Positions 11,331-24,282 of a stretch of DNA of 64,000 nt are shown here, piece by piece. The notes under the pieces were generated by a model. It ran no database searches and was not told where the DNA came from. It worked only from the letters and a program-made list of their open reading frames with translations. Source of the DNA: Flaccisagitta enflata (Eukaryota > Chaetognatha > Sagittoidea > Aphragmophora); contig OZ231127.1 in NCBI GenBank assembly GCA_965153355.1, forward strand, positions 37,820,001 through 37,884,000, in the 5' to 3' direction. A program made the position numbers and the translations under genes. The first letter of the stretch is position 1; every line of letters begins with the position of its first letter.

Positions 11331-12904
11331 CCAACAGTCGCTGGAAAAAGGGAAGATCCCGGACGATTGGCGGGAAGCTAATGTAACGCCAATATATAAG
11401 ATGAAAGGCAAAAAGGCAGACCCCGGGAATTACAGACCAGTCAGTCTGACAAACGTGGTGTGCAAAATGATGGAAAGAATAGTGAAGGAGGAAGTGATGA
11501 TGCACGTGGAGGTAAACCGCTTGCTCTGTGAAGCGCAACATGGTTTCAGAGCCAAGCGATCACCCCAAACAAATCTAATTGAATTCTTGGACCAAACAAC
11601 AAAATGGATGGATGAAGGTGTTTCGTTTGACATCCTGTACTTGGATTTCTCGAAGGCATTTGACTTAGTGTGCCACAAGAGACTGATGCTGAAATTGGAG
11701 GCGATGGGGATAACCGGAAAAGTGAAGGAATGGCTTAGAGACTGGCTTAGAGGAAGAAAACAGAGGGTGAAAGTGGATGATGAACTGTCGGAATGGATGG
11801 AAGTTATAAGTAGTGTGGTGCAGGGCTCTGTGCTAGGCGGGACATTGTTTGACATCTTCATTGATGACATCCACCAAGTTGTCAGAGATGCCCTGATACG
11901 GATGTTTGCAGACGACACAAAGGTCGCGCTCAAGGTGGAAAATGATGACGATCGAAAAAAAATGCAGAGGATCATCGATGACCTGGTTGAATGGGCAAAA
12001 AAATGGGCCATGAAGTTTAATGCATCGAAATGTAAAATACTTCATGTCAGACGGAATAACCCGAAGTTTGAATATTTCATGGGGGAAGCAAAAATCGAGG
12101 AAGAAGAAGAAGAAAAAAACTTAGGCGTGTGGGTGGATACATCCATGAAGCCGGGAAAACAGTGTGCAGCAGCAGCAAAGGCCGCAAACTTTGCATTGGG
12201 TCAGATGCAACAAGCCTTTCACTATCGGACGAAAGCGACGCTTGTTCCAATATATAAAACATTCATTAGATCAAAGCTGGAGTTTGCAGTAGCAGCATGG
12301 AATCCATGGCTGGAGATGGATAAGAAGGCACTTGAAAAAGTGCAGGAAAGACTTATAAGGCTGCTATCGGATGCAAAGGGAAAGACATACGAGGAAAAAT
12401 TGGAAGATGTGGGACTAACGACATTGACGGAAAGAAGAGAAAGAGGAGATGCGATTGAGGCATTCAAGACTTTGAATGGATTCAATCGAGTAGATAAAAA
12501 CAAATAGTTCGAGATTGAAAGTGTGGAGCGCAGGCCAACGCGACGGAATGCGATGATAACGGAGGAAGGAGAGATTCAAAAAAAAACATGCTTAAAGTGG
12601 AAACCGCGAGACTGGATGTGAGGAAAAACTTCTTCACAGTGCGCGCGGCTAATTTCTGGAATAACATTCCAGTCGAAGTGAGAGAAAAAAACACTGTCAA
12701 CGGTTTTAAGGCATCTTATGATGGGTGGAAACGAGGAACCCAAAACGATGTATAGTGGCAAAAAAAAAGAGCGAGACTCTGAAAGTGGAGATGAATAAAA
12801 AAAAAACCCACTATACAAAAGGGAAAGAGACACGAGGCCCCCGCAATGCGAACTGGAGTTCGCCTAGGGGCGCTAAAGCCTTACCTTACCTTACCTTACC
12901 TTAC
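11331..12904 (+). pseudogene. 5'-truncated non-LTR retrotransposon, CR1-like reverse transcriptase
   Basis: The reading frame is open from about 11335 (before the first ATG at 11401) to a TAG at 12505-12507. It encodes the reverse-transcriptase domain of a LINE. Visible motifs in order are NYRPVSLTNVVCKMMERIV, QHGFRAKRS, LYLDFSKAFD (first catalytic Asp), VVQGSVLGG, and FADDTK (the catalytic FADD box), then a thumb/C-terminal region. The endonuclease and ORF1 are missing, as expected for 5' truncation. After the stop, the usual C-terminal segment of this family (around RKNFFTVRAANFWN) continues, but in another frame after a poly-A tract near 12580. The copy is therefore inactive. It ends in (TTACC)n at 12881-12904, a short tandem tail typical of CR1/L2-type elements. 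Confidence 0.88.
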
Positions 12905-13139
12905 ATAGTTTTGATAATAGATAATAAGAAATAATATATATTAAATTAATCATAGTTGGATGATATACTATAATTTGAAAAAAAATATGATGATTTTAAT
13001 CATCATATAAATATTTTGTTATATAAGAATAGCTAAAAAAATTATTTTGTCTTTAACCTTGATATTTTTCTATTTTTTTCTATACTTATCTATTTGTTTC
13101 TTTCTTTGATTAGATCAGATTCTGGTTTTTTTTTTTTAT

Positions 13140-13520
13140 TTTCTTTTGTTTGTTTGTCTGTTTGTTTATGTTTTTCATTATTTTTCCCTGTCTCTTTCTC
13201 TCTCTCTCTCCTGTAGATTCTTTATTTTCTTCCTCTTCCTCCTTTTCATCCTTCCAGCTTCTGACCACTGATTGTTTCTTTCATAGATTTTTATTCCTCT
13301 TCTTCCTCTTTGTCTATATTTCCAACCCACCTAATCTGTCATAAGTTCTTCTTCCTCTTCCTCTTTTCATCCCTCACCCACTTTTACTTTCAGTGAATAC
13401 TCCTCTTCTGCTTTTATCTTTCAGCTTCTCCACTGTTTTTGTTCTCCTTCAGACCTAGGAATGCTTTTCCTCTTCCTCTTCATCTCCTTCAGTCTGTCTC
13501 TCATATATTTCACTCTCCTC
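13140..13520. repeat. CT-rich degenerate repeat tract
   Basis: Pyrimidine-rich DNA with repeated CTTCTTCCTCTTCCTC words. It forms the right arm of the element at 11172-13660. Confidence 0.6.
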
Positions 13521-13822
13521 AGATCAGTTCTTTCATAATATTGTATAGTGTTGTATTGTATTGGTAAAATAACAAAATAAACTACATGTATAGGGAAAAT
13601 CCAATACACAACAATATTGTAAACCCAATACCAATACCCAATACAATCGCTCAGGCCTGCTAAAGAGAGACACAAGAGGCCAAAGAGACTCTGAAAAGGC
13701 AAACGACAGCCTCGAGACACATAAATCTGAGGTGAAGAGAGAAAAAAAAGAAAAAGGAAAGGAGTCTGAATGAATGAACAACTGTGCCCGTTGGCTTAAC
13801 TTGTATTCAAATAATTTTTTTA

Positions 13823-14036
13823 GGATTTTTTAATCGCAGACAGGCGAGTCTACACCTTGCCGTGTTGGTCAGTCGGTCGGTCGGTTGGTCGTTCCGTTGG
13901 TCCGTTGGTCCGTCAGTCCGTCAGTCAGTTGGTCCGTTGGTCCGTTGATCCATAATATTTCAGAATTGCGAACGGTTTTCGCATTAATGCCCCTGCCCAA
14001 CCGTTCGCGACACTGGTGCCGTGTATCCGGCCTTGT
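13823..14036 (+). mobile_element. Hairpin/(GTCC)n element
   Basis: Degenerate hairpin AATCGCAGACAGGCGAGT, array of GTCG/GTTG/GTCC (13868-13945), short body with GCCCCTGCCCAACCGTTCGCGAC, end GTGTATCCGGCCTTGTG. Confidence 0.75.
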
Positions 14037-14089
14037 GTTAATAATTTTTGCAACTTGAATTAATGTAAGTTGATGGATATGATAAAAAG

Positions 14090-14333
14090 AATTTTTAGTC
14101 ACATGCAAAGCGACTCCACACTCTGCTCTGTTCATCAGTCAGTCAAGCGGTTGATTAGTTGGTTGGTTGGTTGGTTGGTTGGTCGGTCAGTCTGTTGGTC
14201 GGTCAGTTGGTCACATTTGTTTCATGTCTTTGCGGTCGTAAGCCTTACTACTTCTGTCCAAATGCTCTAGTGACGTCAAATACAGCCACCGCTCACCTGC
14301 TCACCTGGGAAGCCGTATATCCGGTCTTGTTTA
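14090..14333 (+). mobile_element. Hairpin/(GTTG)n element
   Basis: Starts AGTCACATGCAAAGCGACT, then a (GGTT)n/(GGTC)n array (14155-14210), CTTCTGTCCAAATGCTCTAG, end GTATATCCGGTCTTGTTT. Confidence 0.75.
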
Positions 14334-14459
14334 TCGTCTTTTATGCAATGACAAAACAATAATAGGCAGCTGATATGGAAGATGATTCCCTTTTATATTG
14401 CAGTAATCTTTGTTAATGTTATCATCTCCGTCAGCGCAGTGCAGGGGAGATCAAAAATA

Positions 14460-15430
<971 letters not shown>

Positions 15431-15439
15431 TAATGATTT

Positions 15440-15983
15440 ATGACAGCTCAGTCGAGCTGCTGCCCTTGTTTTTCACCTTTATCTCGTCTTGAATACGTAT
15501 TTGAAATTTTCCTTTTATTTTGAATGTCACAAGAATGAATTGACATCTTTTTTTAAGCGCTGAATCTCGAGGCGAGAGCAACTGAGTGTAGGCAACAGCA
15601 GCAGAGTAAAGGCAACAGCAGCAAAGTAAAGGCAACAGCAGCAGCAACAAGTCTATTTATATCGTTTTCGTTGACACTTTATGAATTGGAATGACAGACA
15701 GTAGAAAAAAAAGGGTCGGAACAACAACGACAAAAATACGACTATGGTGACAACATGCAACAGTACGACAATGGTGAAAACAACGTATACAGCGAAAGCA
15801 AGAGCAACAACCGGCATCGCCATAACATGTTCCACGATAACTTGATTTTGTGTAAAATAAACTCAATTAAAATATCTGGAACACGATTAATGTGACAAAG
15901 GCTATGGAATAATGATAACATCAACATTCAACAGCCACAACAACCACAACAACCACAACAACAACAACCCTAAAAACAAAGCT

Positions 15984-15985
<2 letters not shown>
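15440..15985. other. Intergenic with GGCAACAGCAGCA repeats
   Basis: A short GTAAAGGCAACAGCAGCA tandem repeat (15588-15645) lies in otherwise unremarkable sequence. No gene recognised. Confidence 0.5.
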
Positions 15986-16060
<75 letters not shown>

Positions 16061-16062
16061 CT
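15925..16062. repeat. (CAA)n array
   Basis: CCACAACAA units, then pure CAA repeat to 16062. Confidence 0.95.
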
Positions 16063-16181
16063 TTCATTTTATCTCTCCCGCATTTCTCCTTGTCAGTGCG
16101 AAGCAAAAGCAAACAATGAAGGGAAGGACCAATCTCTGGAAAGGAAATTCCGTGACGATTTTGCTGAGAATAGACCAATCC

Positions 16182-16326
16182 ATCCTTAATGCCTCTTCGC
16201 CTAATGTACAAGTAAGCTGCTTCATTCATTCATTCATTCATTCATTCATTCATTCATTCATTCATTCATTCATTCATTCATTCATTCATCCTTAATGCCT
16301 CTTCGCCCAATGTACAAGTAAGCTGC
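16182..16326. repeat. (ATTC)n array inside a 39-bp direct duplication
   Basis: ATCCTTAATGCCTCTTCGCC followed by AATGTACAAGTAAGCTGC occurs at 16182-16221 and again at 16288-16326. The two copies flank (ATTC)n. The flank has been duplicated with the array, which points to slippage or unequal exchange. Confidence 0.85.
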
Positions 16327-16372
16327 TGTGCGACAGGGGCATGGATGATTCTGCTTCGAAAATATACTCTTT

Positions 16373-16603
16373 TTTAAGTGCGTCCTCGCGCTTTTATAAG
16401 AGGTCGTGTCTGTCGGTCGGTTGGTAACGCAAGCGTTTGAAATGTGCATAATTGCTAATTCCGACGTTGTTCTTCATTTCAATCACCTCTCCTGCCTTGC
16501 CACATTCATTCAAATTTGTTCAATCATTCATTCATGAAAAACGTTCATTCACAAATTCTTAATCAAGCGAGGCGCACTTATTGGCCATAACTTGGCCTTG
16601 TTT
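16373..16603 (+). mobile_element. Hairpin/(GTCG)n element, short variant with inner (ATTC) sequence
   Basis: AAGTGCGTCCTCGCGCTTTT, TATAAGAGGTCGTGTCTGTC, a short GTCG/GTTG array, AACGCAAGCGTTTGA, and the end CACTTATTGGCCATAACTTGGCCTTGTTT. The middle contains about 100 bp not seen in other copies. Confidence 0.65.
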
Positions 16604-16954
16604 ATTATTACTGTCTCCTTTGCTGATGAAGAGTAGGGGCACGCATGATTCTGCTTTGAATATTCTTTACTTCCATCACCGCGTTACTTGCAAAATGAAC
16701 ACGTGAAGACATAGTATACAGGAGCCTTGGCTGTCTGCGAAGGGTATACAAGCCCTTTTATGATACGTTTGGGTGCTTCACAGAGCAAAAATGTCGGGAG
16801 TATCCCTAGACCCTATTCACATAATATAGCAGGACATTGAATAAGAATGATATTTGATAGCCCACGCGTTATGCAATTTACTCAACATAACTTAACATGA
16901 GTTGCACGATATTTGTTAAATGGTTGTATTTTTTTTTCCTCTCTACAACGACAG

Positions 16955-17285
16955 ATATTCATGGAATATTTCCAAACTCCTGACATGAAAAGTCGAACTA
17001 ACGACAAAAACGCGGGAAGAACCAACTTGAGACGAATTGCTGCAGTGCATCATCGAAAAGGCACCGCAACAACGAATTATAAACAGCACAGAGGCACCGC
17101 CGCCAATTACGCTATAGGAGGCGTCGCGGGTTATAGCCAAACTGGCACCGCGGCATCAAGTTATACGACACGAAGAGGCACCGCAGCTAATTACGCAAGA
17201 TCGGGCACCGTGGCAAATTACGTTATTGGAGGTGTCGCGAATTATAGAAAAAAGGACACCGCGAGTTATACACAACTACACACGC

Positions 17286-17340
<55 letters not shown>

Positions 17341-17528
17341 CTTGTACAGACGACAACAAAGCGAGAGAACGTCCGGGAGCTCATTTCATTCCGCGTCATC
17401 ATCGTTAGTTTTGCCTGGGATTGCAATGATGACGTCAATCAAAAATCGTCGACAGAAAATCAATGATCGTCAAAGACAACAACAACAAACGGATATGACT
17501 CGTTCGAGAGTAGAGCGAAAGGCCGCAG
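16955..17528 (+). CDS. Host exon encoding a Tyr/Gly/Thr repeat and poly-Gln protein
   Basis: The segment has a textbook exon frame. A pyrimidine tract ends CTACAACGACAG at 16954 and a strong donor GCAG/GTAAGAG follows at 17528/17529. All 574 bases between are open in one frame. The translation has a Lys/Arg-rich start (an internal ATG at 16961), then at least five copies of a GTAxNY-type motif separated by short variable or GGVA-containing spacers. A run of about 18 Gln (CAA repeat, 17284-17341) comes next, then a Ser-rich and a Gln/Arg-rich segment. GC content and codon choice differ sharply from the AT-rich flanks. The motif repeat suggests a structural or low-complexity RNA-binding-like protein, but no family is recognised. 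Neighbouring exons are outside what I can identify. Confidence 0.55.
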
Positions 17529-17530
<2 letters not shown>

Positions 17531-17614
<84 letters not shown>

Positions 17615-17712
17615 GAAAGACATACAGACAGAGACAGACAGAGAGACAGAGACAGTGAAACAGAGACAGAGAGACAGAGAGACAGAGACAAAGACAGATA
17701 CAGACAGACGTA
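17531..17712. repeat. (GA)n, (GAAA)n and (GACA)n composite array
   Basis: Begins directly after the splice donor of the preceding exon, so it would be intronic: GA dinucleotides, then GAAA, then GACA-type tetranucleotides. Confidence 0.93.
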
Positions 17713-18250
17713 CATTGTTGCCCAGGTGAAGGCCAGGCATAAGACTAAGAGTGTTTTCGTGCTCCCATGTCACTTGTTTCATCTGCCACTTCCTGCTATT
17801 GTGCATGTGCATTGGTGCATTTAGGTGCATATGTTGCAGGATGTGGACACATTGTTGTAGCGTTAAGGTACTTATTTCATCTCAATAATCCTTCTCGCAA
17901 CTTTGCAGTCAACCATTTGGTGGCAAGGTCCCTGTGTCTTCCCATTATGCCTTCTCGTTACTGTGCTGTTACCCATATGGTGGCAGGACAGGGGCTCTGT
18001 TTGGGTGTGTCAATATGCAAGATTTTCTGAAATATGTAAATTTTCAGCAACTCCACCCAGTTCTGCTGAAAATGAAAATAAAGAATTCTTTTTAACAGAT
18101 TTTCCTATCATTGTTACTTTTATGAATAAAAAACAAAACATGTTTTATTATTTCAGTTTTTAACCTTTGTCATCAACAATTTCGATGCAAAATCAACGGC
18201 ACTGCACAGCTCTCTCTCCCTTTCTTTGTCTGTCTCTGTCTCTGTCTCTG
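17713..18250. repeat. Degenerate tandem repeat, unit about 85-90 bp
   Basis: TCATCTCAATAATCCTTCTC, GCAACTTTGCAGT and CATATGGTGGCAGG words recur at 17877-18000 and again at 18617-18790 in the same order, with the TACCTTTGGG segment. This looks like an old duplicated minisatellite split by the CT array. No gene seen. Confidence 0.55.
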
Positions 18251-18266
18251 TCTGTCTCTGTGTGTC

Positions 18267-18267
<1 letters not shown>

Positions 18268-18352
<85 letters not shown>
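18268..18352. repeat. (CT)n array
   Basis: CT dinucleotide tract preceded by CTGT-type units. Confidence 0.95.
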
Positions 18353-18355
<3 letters not shown>

Positions 18356-18364
18356 CAATGACCT

Positions 18365-18424
18365 TCTCCAGCACTGCTCCTGCCCACCAGCACGCGACTA
18401 GGGTAGCCGTGTACCCGGCCTTGT
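18365..18424 (+). mobile_element. 3' fragment of hairpin/(GTCC)n element
   Basis: Only the right end is present: GCACTGCTCCTGCCCACCAG, CACGCGACTAGGGTAGCC, GTGTACCCGGCCTTGTC. The left part is replaced by the CT array. Confidence 0.75.
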
Positions 18425-18970
18425 CCTTCATACTGCTCTATTACCTATAACGTGGCGGGGTATGGGCGCATTGCGTTGTGGCAATTGGTGATTTAGGTGT
18501 TTGGGTGGTTTTAGGGGTGTTGGTGATGGTGATTTGGGGATTTTGGGTGATGGTTGGGAGTATAACGCCTCTTAGATGCCCATACCATCCATAGTGTGTG
18601 TTGTACCCTTGGGGTATTTATGTCATCTCAATTATCTTTCTCGCAACTGTGCTGTAAGCAATATGGTGGCAATGTGCTTGTTTCTTCCCACATTTCCCTC
18701 TTACTACTGCCCTATTGCCCATATGGCGGCAGGAGGGTGTATCATTGTACCTTTGGGATCTTTGTTTCTTCTCGCTTTTCCCTCTGGCAACTTGGCTGCT
18801 TTCTCTTGGTGATGACAAGCATCAAGCAAGTCTCTCGATTTATGATGAATTTCTGCTCACGCCTCAAGATTGAAAACTCATCATAGCGCCATCTCAATTT
18901 CATCGCGAGAATCTCGCCATCAAACTAATTCATCTTCGAATTTTTTTTTCCTCTTTCTTTCTTTCCCTTA
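18425..18970. other. Intergenic, second half of the 85-90 bp repeat
   Basis: Holds GGTGATTTGGG-type G/T-rich repeats (18475-18560) and the second copy of the repeat described at 17713-18250. No gene seen. Confidence 0.5.

Positions 18971-18973
<3 letters not shown>

Positions 18974-19041
<68 letters not shown>
18974..19041. repeat. (CT)n array
   Basis: Pure CT dinucleotide tract. Confidence 0.95.
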
Positions 19042-19044
<3 letters not shown>

Positions 19045-19075
19045 ATTTTTTACGTCATTTTTCATGTTGATAATT

Positions 19076-19377
19076 GTTTTTTAGTCGCGAACTCGCGACT
19101 CTACACATTGCTCTGTCAGTCAGTCCCTCCGTCCATTCGTCCCTCCATCACATTTTAATATTTGGAGTTTTTTAAGTCGCGTGCTACGCGACTTTACACC
19201 CCGCTTCGTCGGTCGGTCTGTCTGTCTGTCTGTCTGTCTGTCGGTCGGTCACACTTTTCTTTTTTTATGATTTTTATTTTCTGAGTATACGGCTCCTGCT
19301 CAAATGGTCTAGCAACCTCGAATATAGCCCCTGCGCACCCGCACGCGACTGGGGTAGCCGTGTATCCGGCCTTGTTT
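19076..19377 (+). mobile_element. Two hairpin/(GTCC)n elements in tandem, first truncated
   Basis: A left-end fragment (AGTCGCGAACTCGCGACT, short GTCC block, to about 19170) is followed immediately by a full copy. The full copy starts AAGTCGCGTGCTACGCGACT, has a (GTCT/GTCG)n array at 19208-19248, and ends GTATCCGGCCTTGTTT. The second copy appears inserted in or joined to the first, with the same orientation. Confidence 0.8.
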
Positions 19378-19551
19378 AGGTATAAGGTATATCACGTTTT
19401 TTGTAATGGAAGGAAGGAAGGAAAGAACAACGGAATGGAGAGAAGTGAGGGAGGGAATGAGGAAGTATGTATGCATGTAGTTGTGTAATTGTATAATGGA
19501 ACCGCGACTGGTGTCCTGTTAGGCTTGTTTCTATCAAGTTGTCTCCTTTTT

Positions 19552-20101
19552 GGGCAGCGGCCCCAAAGGGCCAATGTCCTGTAGAACACAGGGGGGAATT
19601 TCCATATGTTCGTCCGTCCTTCTGTCCTTCCATCCATCCTTCTATCCGTCCCCCCCTCGTTGACGTTCAAGGCCTAAAATTTGCCCTCCCAGCCCTCAAT
19701 TTAGCCCTCCAGGCTTAAAACCAGCCTTCCAGGCCTCAAACCAGCCTTCCAGGCTTCAAATCAGCCCCCCCCGCCTCAATTCTGACCTCCAGACCTCAAA
19801 TCTGCTCTCCAGACCTTCAATTAGCCCTCCAAGCATCAAATCAGCCCTCCGTAGCTCAAAATGCCTTCCAAATCTCAAATCTGCTCTGCAAGCCCTAATT
19901 CTGCTCTCTAGCCTTCAAATATGCCTTCTTTGGCCTAAATCAGTCATCTAAGGCCTGAAATATTCCCCCTCAGGACATCTGGAAATTCCCCGCTGTGTTC
20001 TACAGGACATCGGTCCTTTGGGGCCGCTGCCCTGCTCTCACCTCTCACTCTACTTCTTCACTGGATCACTCTCAGCAGGGCATCGAGTACCGCTGACCAT
20101 G
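19552..20101. mobile_element. Inverted-repeat element with internal minisatellite, copy 2
   Basis: Best-preserved copy. The left arm GGGCAGCGGCCCCAAAGG with GTCCTGTAGAACACAG and GGGGAATTTCC (19552-19602) is inverted at the right (GGAAATTCCCCGCTGTGTTC to GGGGCCGCTGCCC, 19981-20032). The inner part holds a GTCC-like block and about 12 degenerate units of a 24-bp repeat (CCAGGCCTCAAATCAGCCCT). This is the same repeat as in copy 1 at 9 kb. The outer right segment ends ACCGCTGACCATG. Confidence 0.8.
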
Positions 20102-20550
20102 TGCGATCCTTGGATGACTAGTTTTCACTCTGCTCTTTTTCTCTTCTTTCTTATGAGAAAGAGGAAAGCACTACGGTTAACTTTTCACTAGTTATTTCCC
20201 CTCAATCTTTTTTTCTTCAATCCTCATTACTTTCTCTACCTTAATTCACGAGTGAATGCTTTAAGGGCGTCAAAAAAACGTCACACCATTTCTAGCCCTC
20301 AAAATGCTCATTTTTGCTACAAGGATGCTATGAGTAATAGACCACTGTGAGCTGGAAATCACCACCTACTAGGACATTCCTCCATCGACCACCCTGACCA
20401 CCTAACCACCCCATTTCGCTATACAGACTAATCGTCATGATTTGTACAGCTAAAAATATATTTGTTTGTACAGCGTTTGTAACAAAATTGAGTATTTTAA
20501 AGCATATTGATGATGCCCTAAATGAGTCTACCTCTTGTGAACTAAGCCTT
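20102..20550. other. Intergenic, nothing recognised
   Basis: No open frame or repeat of note. Confidence 0.4.
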
Positions 20551-20552
20551 TA

Positions 20553-20860
20553 CAACTGCTGTCTCACATAAGGATTGAGACAAGAATGATATAACTGTGC
20601 GTTTTTTGCATTTTTGCATAGGTCATGGGTGTACAAACCAGGAACCATCATTTAGAAAATCTTTCCAGGAACGCTTTTTGAAAAAAATGAAAAATTCAAG
20701 ATTTTTAGGTTCATTTCACGTAGTCTAATTTTCAGGAAAGATTTTCTACGTGGGGGTTCTTGATTTGTATACCCATGACCGATGCAGAAATGCAAAAGAC
20801 CGTATAGTTATGTCATTCTTGTCTCAAAACCTATGTGAGACCTATGTGAGACAGCGGTGT
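20553..20860. mobile_element. Foldback miniature element, TA target site
   Basis: The two halves are inverted copies over about 130 bp. GCTGTCTCACATA, GAGACAAGAATGA, GTCATGGGTGTACAAA and AGAAAATCTTTCC on the left pair with their reverse complements on the right. The ends sit next to TA on both sides (20551-20552 and 20861-20862). It has no coding capacity. It would fold into a long hairpin; a Tc1/mariner-type MITE is the likeliest class. A GTGAGACCTAT unit is duplicated near the right end. Confidence 0.78.
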
Positions 20861-21104
20861 TACGGGTTGGCCTTGGATGGCACTTGGATTTTACCGAATC
20901 TTCTACATTAGCCTAAATCCTAAATCCATTCGTTCTTCCTTTCTATTTCTGTTTTTCTTCCTCGTTCATCCTCCTTTTTTTCTAGATGGCCTTGACGATA
21001 GCAATTGGCTTTTTCCGTTCTCTCCACCCTCACTTCCTCCCCCCCCCCTACATCTGCTTGTTCCTTCACACATTTTTTTCCAGTTCTGTCTCTCTGTCTG
21101 TTTG

Positions 21105-22787
<1,683 letters not shown>

Positions 22788-23006
22788 TTTTTAGTCGCGT
22801 GCTACGCGACTCTACACCCCGCTTTGTCGGTCCGTCCGTCGGTCCGTCGGTCCGTCCGTCCGTCGGTCTGTCCGTCCGTCACACTTTACTTTTTTTGGGT
22901 TTTTGGGGTTTTTGGCATCACTGCTCCTGCCCAAATGATCTGGTGACCTCAATTATGGCCCCTGCCCACCCGCACGCGACTGGGGTAGCCGTGTATCCGG
23001 CCTTGT
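22788..23006 (+). mobile_element. Hairpin/(GTCC)n element, reference-quality copy
   Basis: Cleanest copy: TTTTTAGTCGCGTGCTACGCG hairpin start, CTCTACACCCCGCTTTGTCG, (GTCC/GTCG)n at 22829-22880, CACACTTTACTTTTTTTGGG, CACTGCTCCTGCCCAAATGA, CCCCTGCCCACCCGCACGCG, GGGGTAGCCGTGTATCCGG and CCTTGTTT end. Confidence 0.85.
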
Positions 23007-23045
23007 TTCAAACAATTACATGATCAAAATCACAAGATCACAGGG

Positions 23046-23370
23046 GTTACTTAACAAACAAGTGACGCAGGGTCACAATATCGCTTGGGACGGGTGGGCA
23101 GGGGCATCCAACCCCCATCCACACCCCATGCCCCCCCCTTCCCATCAACACACATTTAACCAAAAAAAAACATCTAAAACGCTCGTTTTCCCACTTTTGA
23201 CTCATGCGATACGGACGGACGGACGGATGGATGAATGGACGGACGCACGCACGGATGGACGGACGGATGGATGGATGGACAGATGGACGGACGGACGGAC
23301 GGACGGTCGGACGGACGGACGGACGGATGGATGGACGGACGGACGGATGGACGGACAAAGCCTCAAGTAA
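23046..23370 (-). mobile_element. Hairpin/(GTCC)n element, second subfamily
   Basis: On the minus strand: TTTACTTGAGGCTTTGTCCG, a long GTCC/ATCC array (23205-23360 on the plus strand as GGAC), GAGTCAAAAGTGGGAAAACG, a C-rich body, and GTGACCCTGCGTCACTTGTTTG. It shares its body with the degraded copy at 3553-3755. Confidence 0.72.
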
Positions 23371-23744
23371 AAGAATGACTTTGCTGCCTATGTTTTTGTT
23401 AGACAATTAAACAACCATGTAAAAAGTTCCAATTTAAAATGAGAGAGCGTGATATATATAACAAAGATTTGATATATTAATATATGGAACCGCCAACTGT
23501 CCAGGAAATTCGTATCTGAGAGGTCTAATACAACTTGTGATGGTAAACTGTAAGGAAATGGTCCCCTCATGCTTAGAGTCCGTTGGTCCATTGGTCCATC
23601 CGTCCATGGTGTTCGAGTTGGAAAGTGCAAAATCACGCGTTTCCGCTCCTGCCCAGCCATCCATGCGCGATGACAAAGCCAGCGGTGGTGAAAGCGGGGC
23701 GATGACGATGATGACAATGATAACGATGATAACGACGATCCGAC

Positions 23745-23885
23745 GTTGCGGACAGGCAACTCTAAATGAGGCTTTGTCTGACAGTCTGTCGATCCATCGG
23801 TTACCAATAGAAGGACAGAAGGACGGACCGATAGAGGGACCGACCGACAAAGCAAGTTCTAGGGTCGCGTATCCGCGACTATAAA
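23745..23885. mobile_element. Two hairpin/(GTCC)n ends head to head
   Basis: Left: GGCAACTCTAAATGAGGCTTTGTC with GTCTGTCGATCC (plus orientation). Right: GGACCGACCGACAAAGCAAG and TCGCGTATCCGCGACTATAAAG (minus orientation). An inverted pair of left ends with no bodies between them. Confidence 0.65.
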
Positions 23886-24277
23886 GGCCAAGTTTGAAAG
23901 AAGGTGAATTCAAATCATATTTTCCTGTATTTTTTGTTATGCACCGTAACTACATCAATTAGGGGGAGAAATACGTTCTCGCTTAAAAAAACCCGTAGTA
24001 ATGTGATGTTTTGACCGTGGGGGTTTTTTGCGAGTAAAACATGTTTTAGAAGATCTACTTTTACAAAAAAAGAGTTGCGGGGGTTTGAAGGTATCAAATA
24101 AAACAGGAAGGAGTGGTGAATAAACCGTAGTACAGTGAAACAACATTCTAATGGACACGCCTCGGACTGTTGATTTCATCCATACAGAAGCGGTAAATGT
24201 GAAGTCCCTCGGAGTTGGGTGCTTCACAAAGCAAAAGTTGGAGGTATCCCTTTACTCGAGTTTTATAATGTTTGTTA

Positions 24278-24282
24278 ATGTG
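24278..24282. repeat. Target-site duplication ATGTG (left)
   Basis: ATGTG directly precedes the LTR and is repeated at 44299-44303 directly after the other LTR. Confidence 0.9.

Larger units (their letters stand above)
11172..13660. mobile_element. Terminal-inverted-repeat element carrying a LINE
   Basis: The 12-bp ends GCAGGCCTGAGC (11172-11183) and GCTCAGGCCTGC (13649-13660) are exact inverted copies, each flanked by TAAAGA (11166-11171 and 13661-13666). Joining the flanks rebuilds the surrounding minisatellite word CAACTAAAGAGAGACA, so this is a real insertion with a 6-bp duplication. Just inside both ends is ACAATACCAATACAAT-type sequence, also inverted. The left arm is short (to about 11330). 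A 5'-truncated non-LTR retrotransposon fills 11331-12904; a CT-rich right arm fills the rest. No transposase is seen. Confidence 0.72.

Noticed and set aside
11401-12507. Treating the reverse-transcriptase frame as a functional LINE
   Set aside because: It lacks endonuclease and ORF1, has an in-frame stop at 12505, and the conserved C-terminal segment continues in another frame.
12881-12904. (TTACC)n as a telomeric or independent microsatellite
   Set aside because: It sits exactly at the 3' end of the LINE and is best explained as that element's tail.
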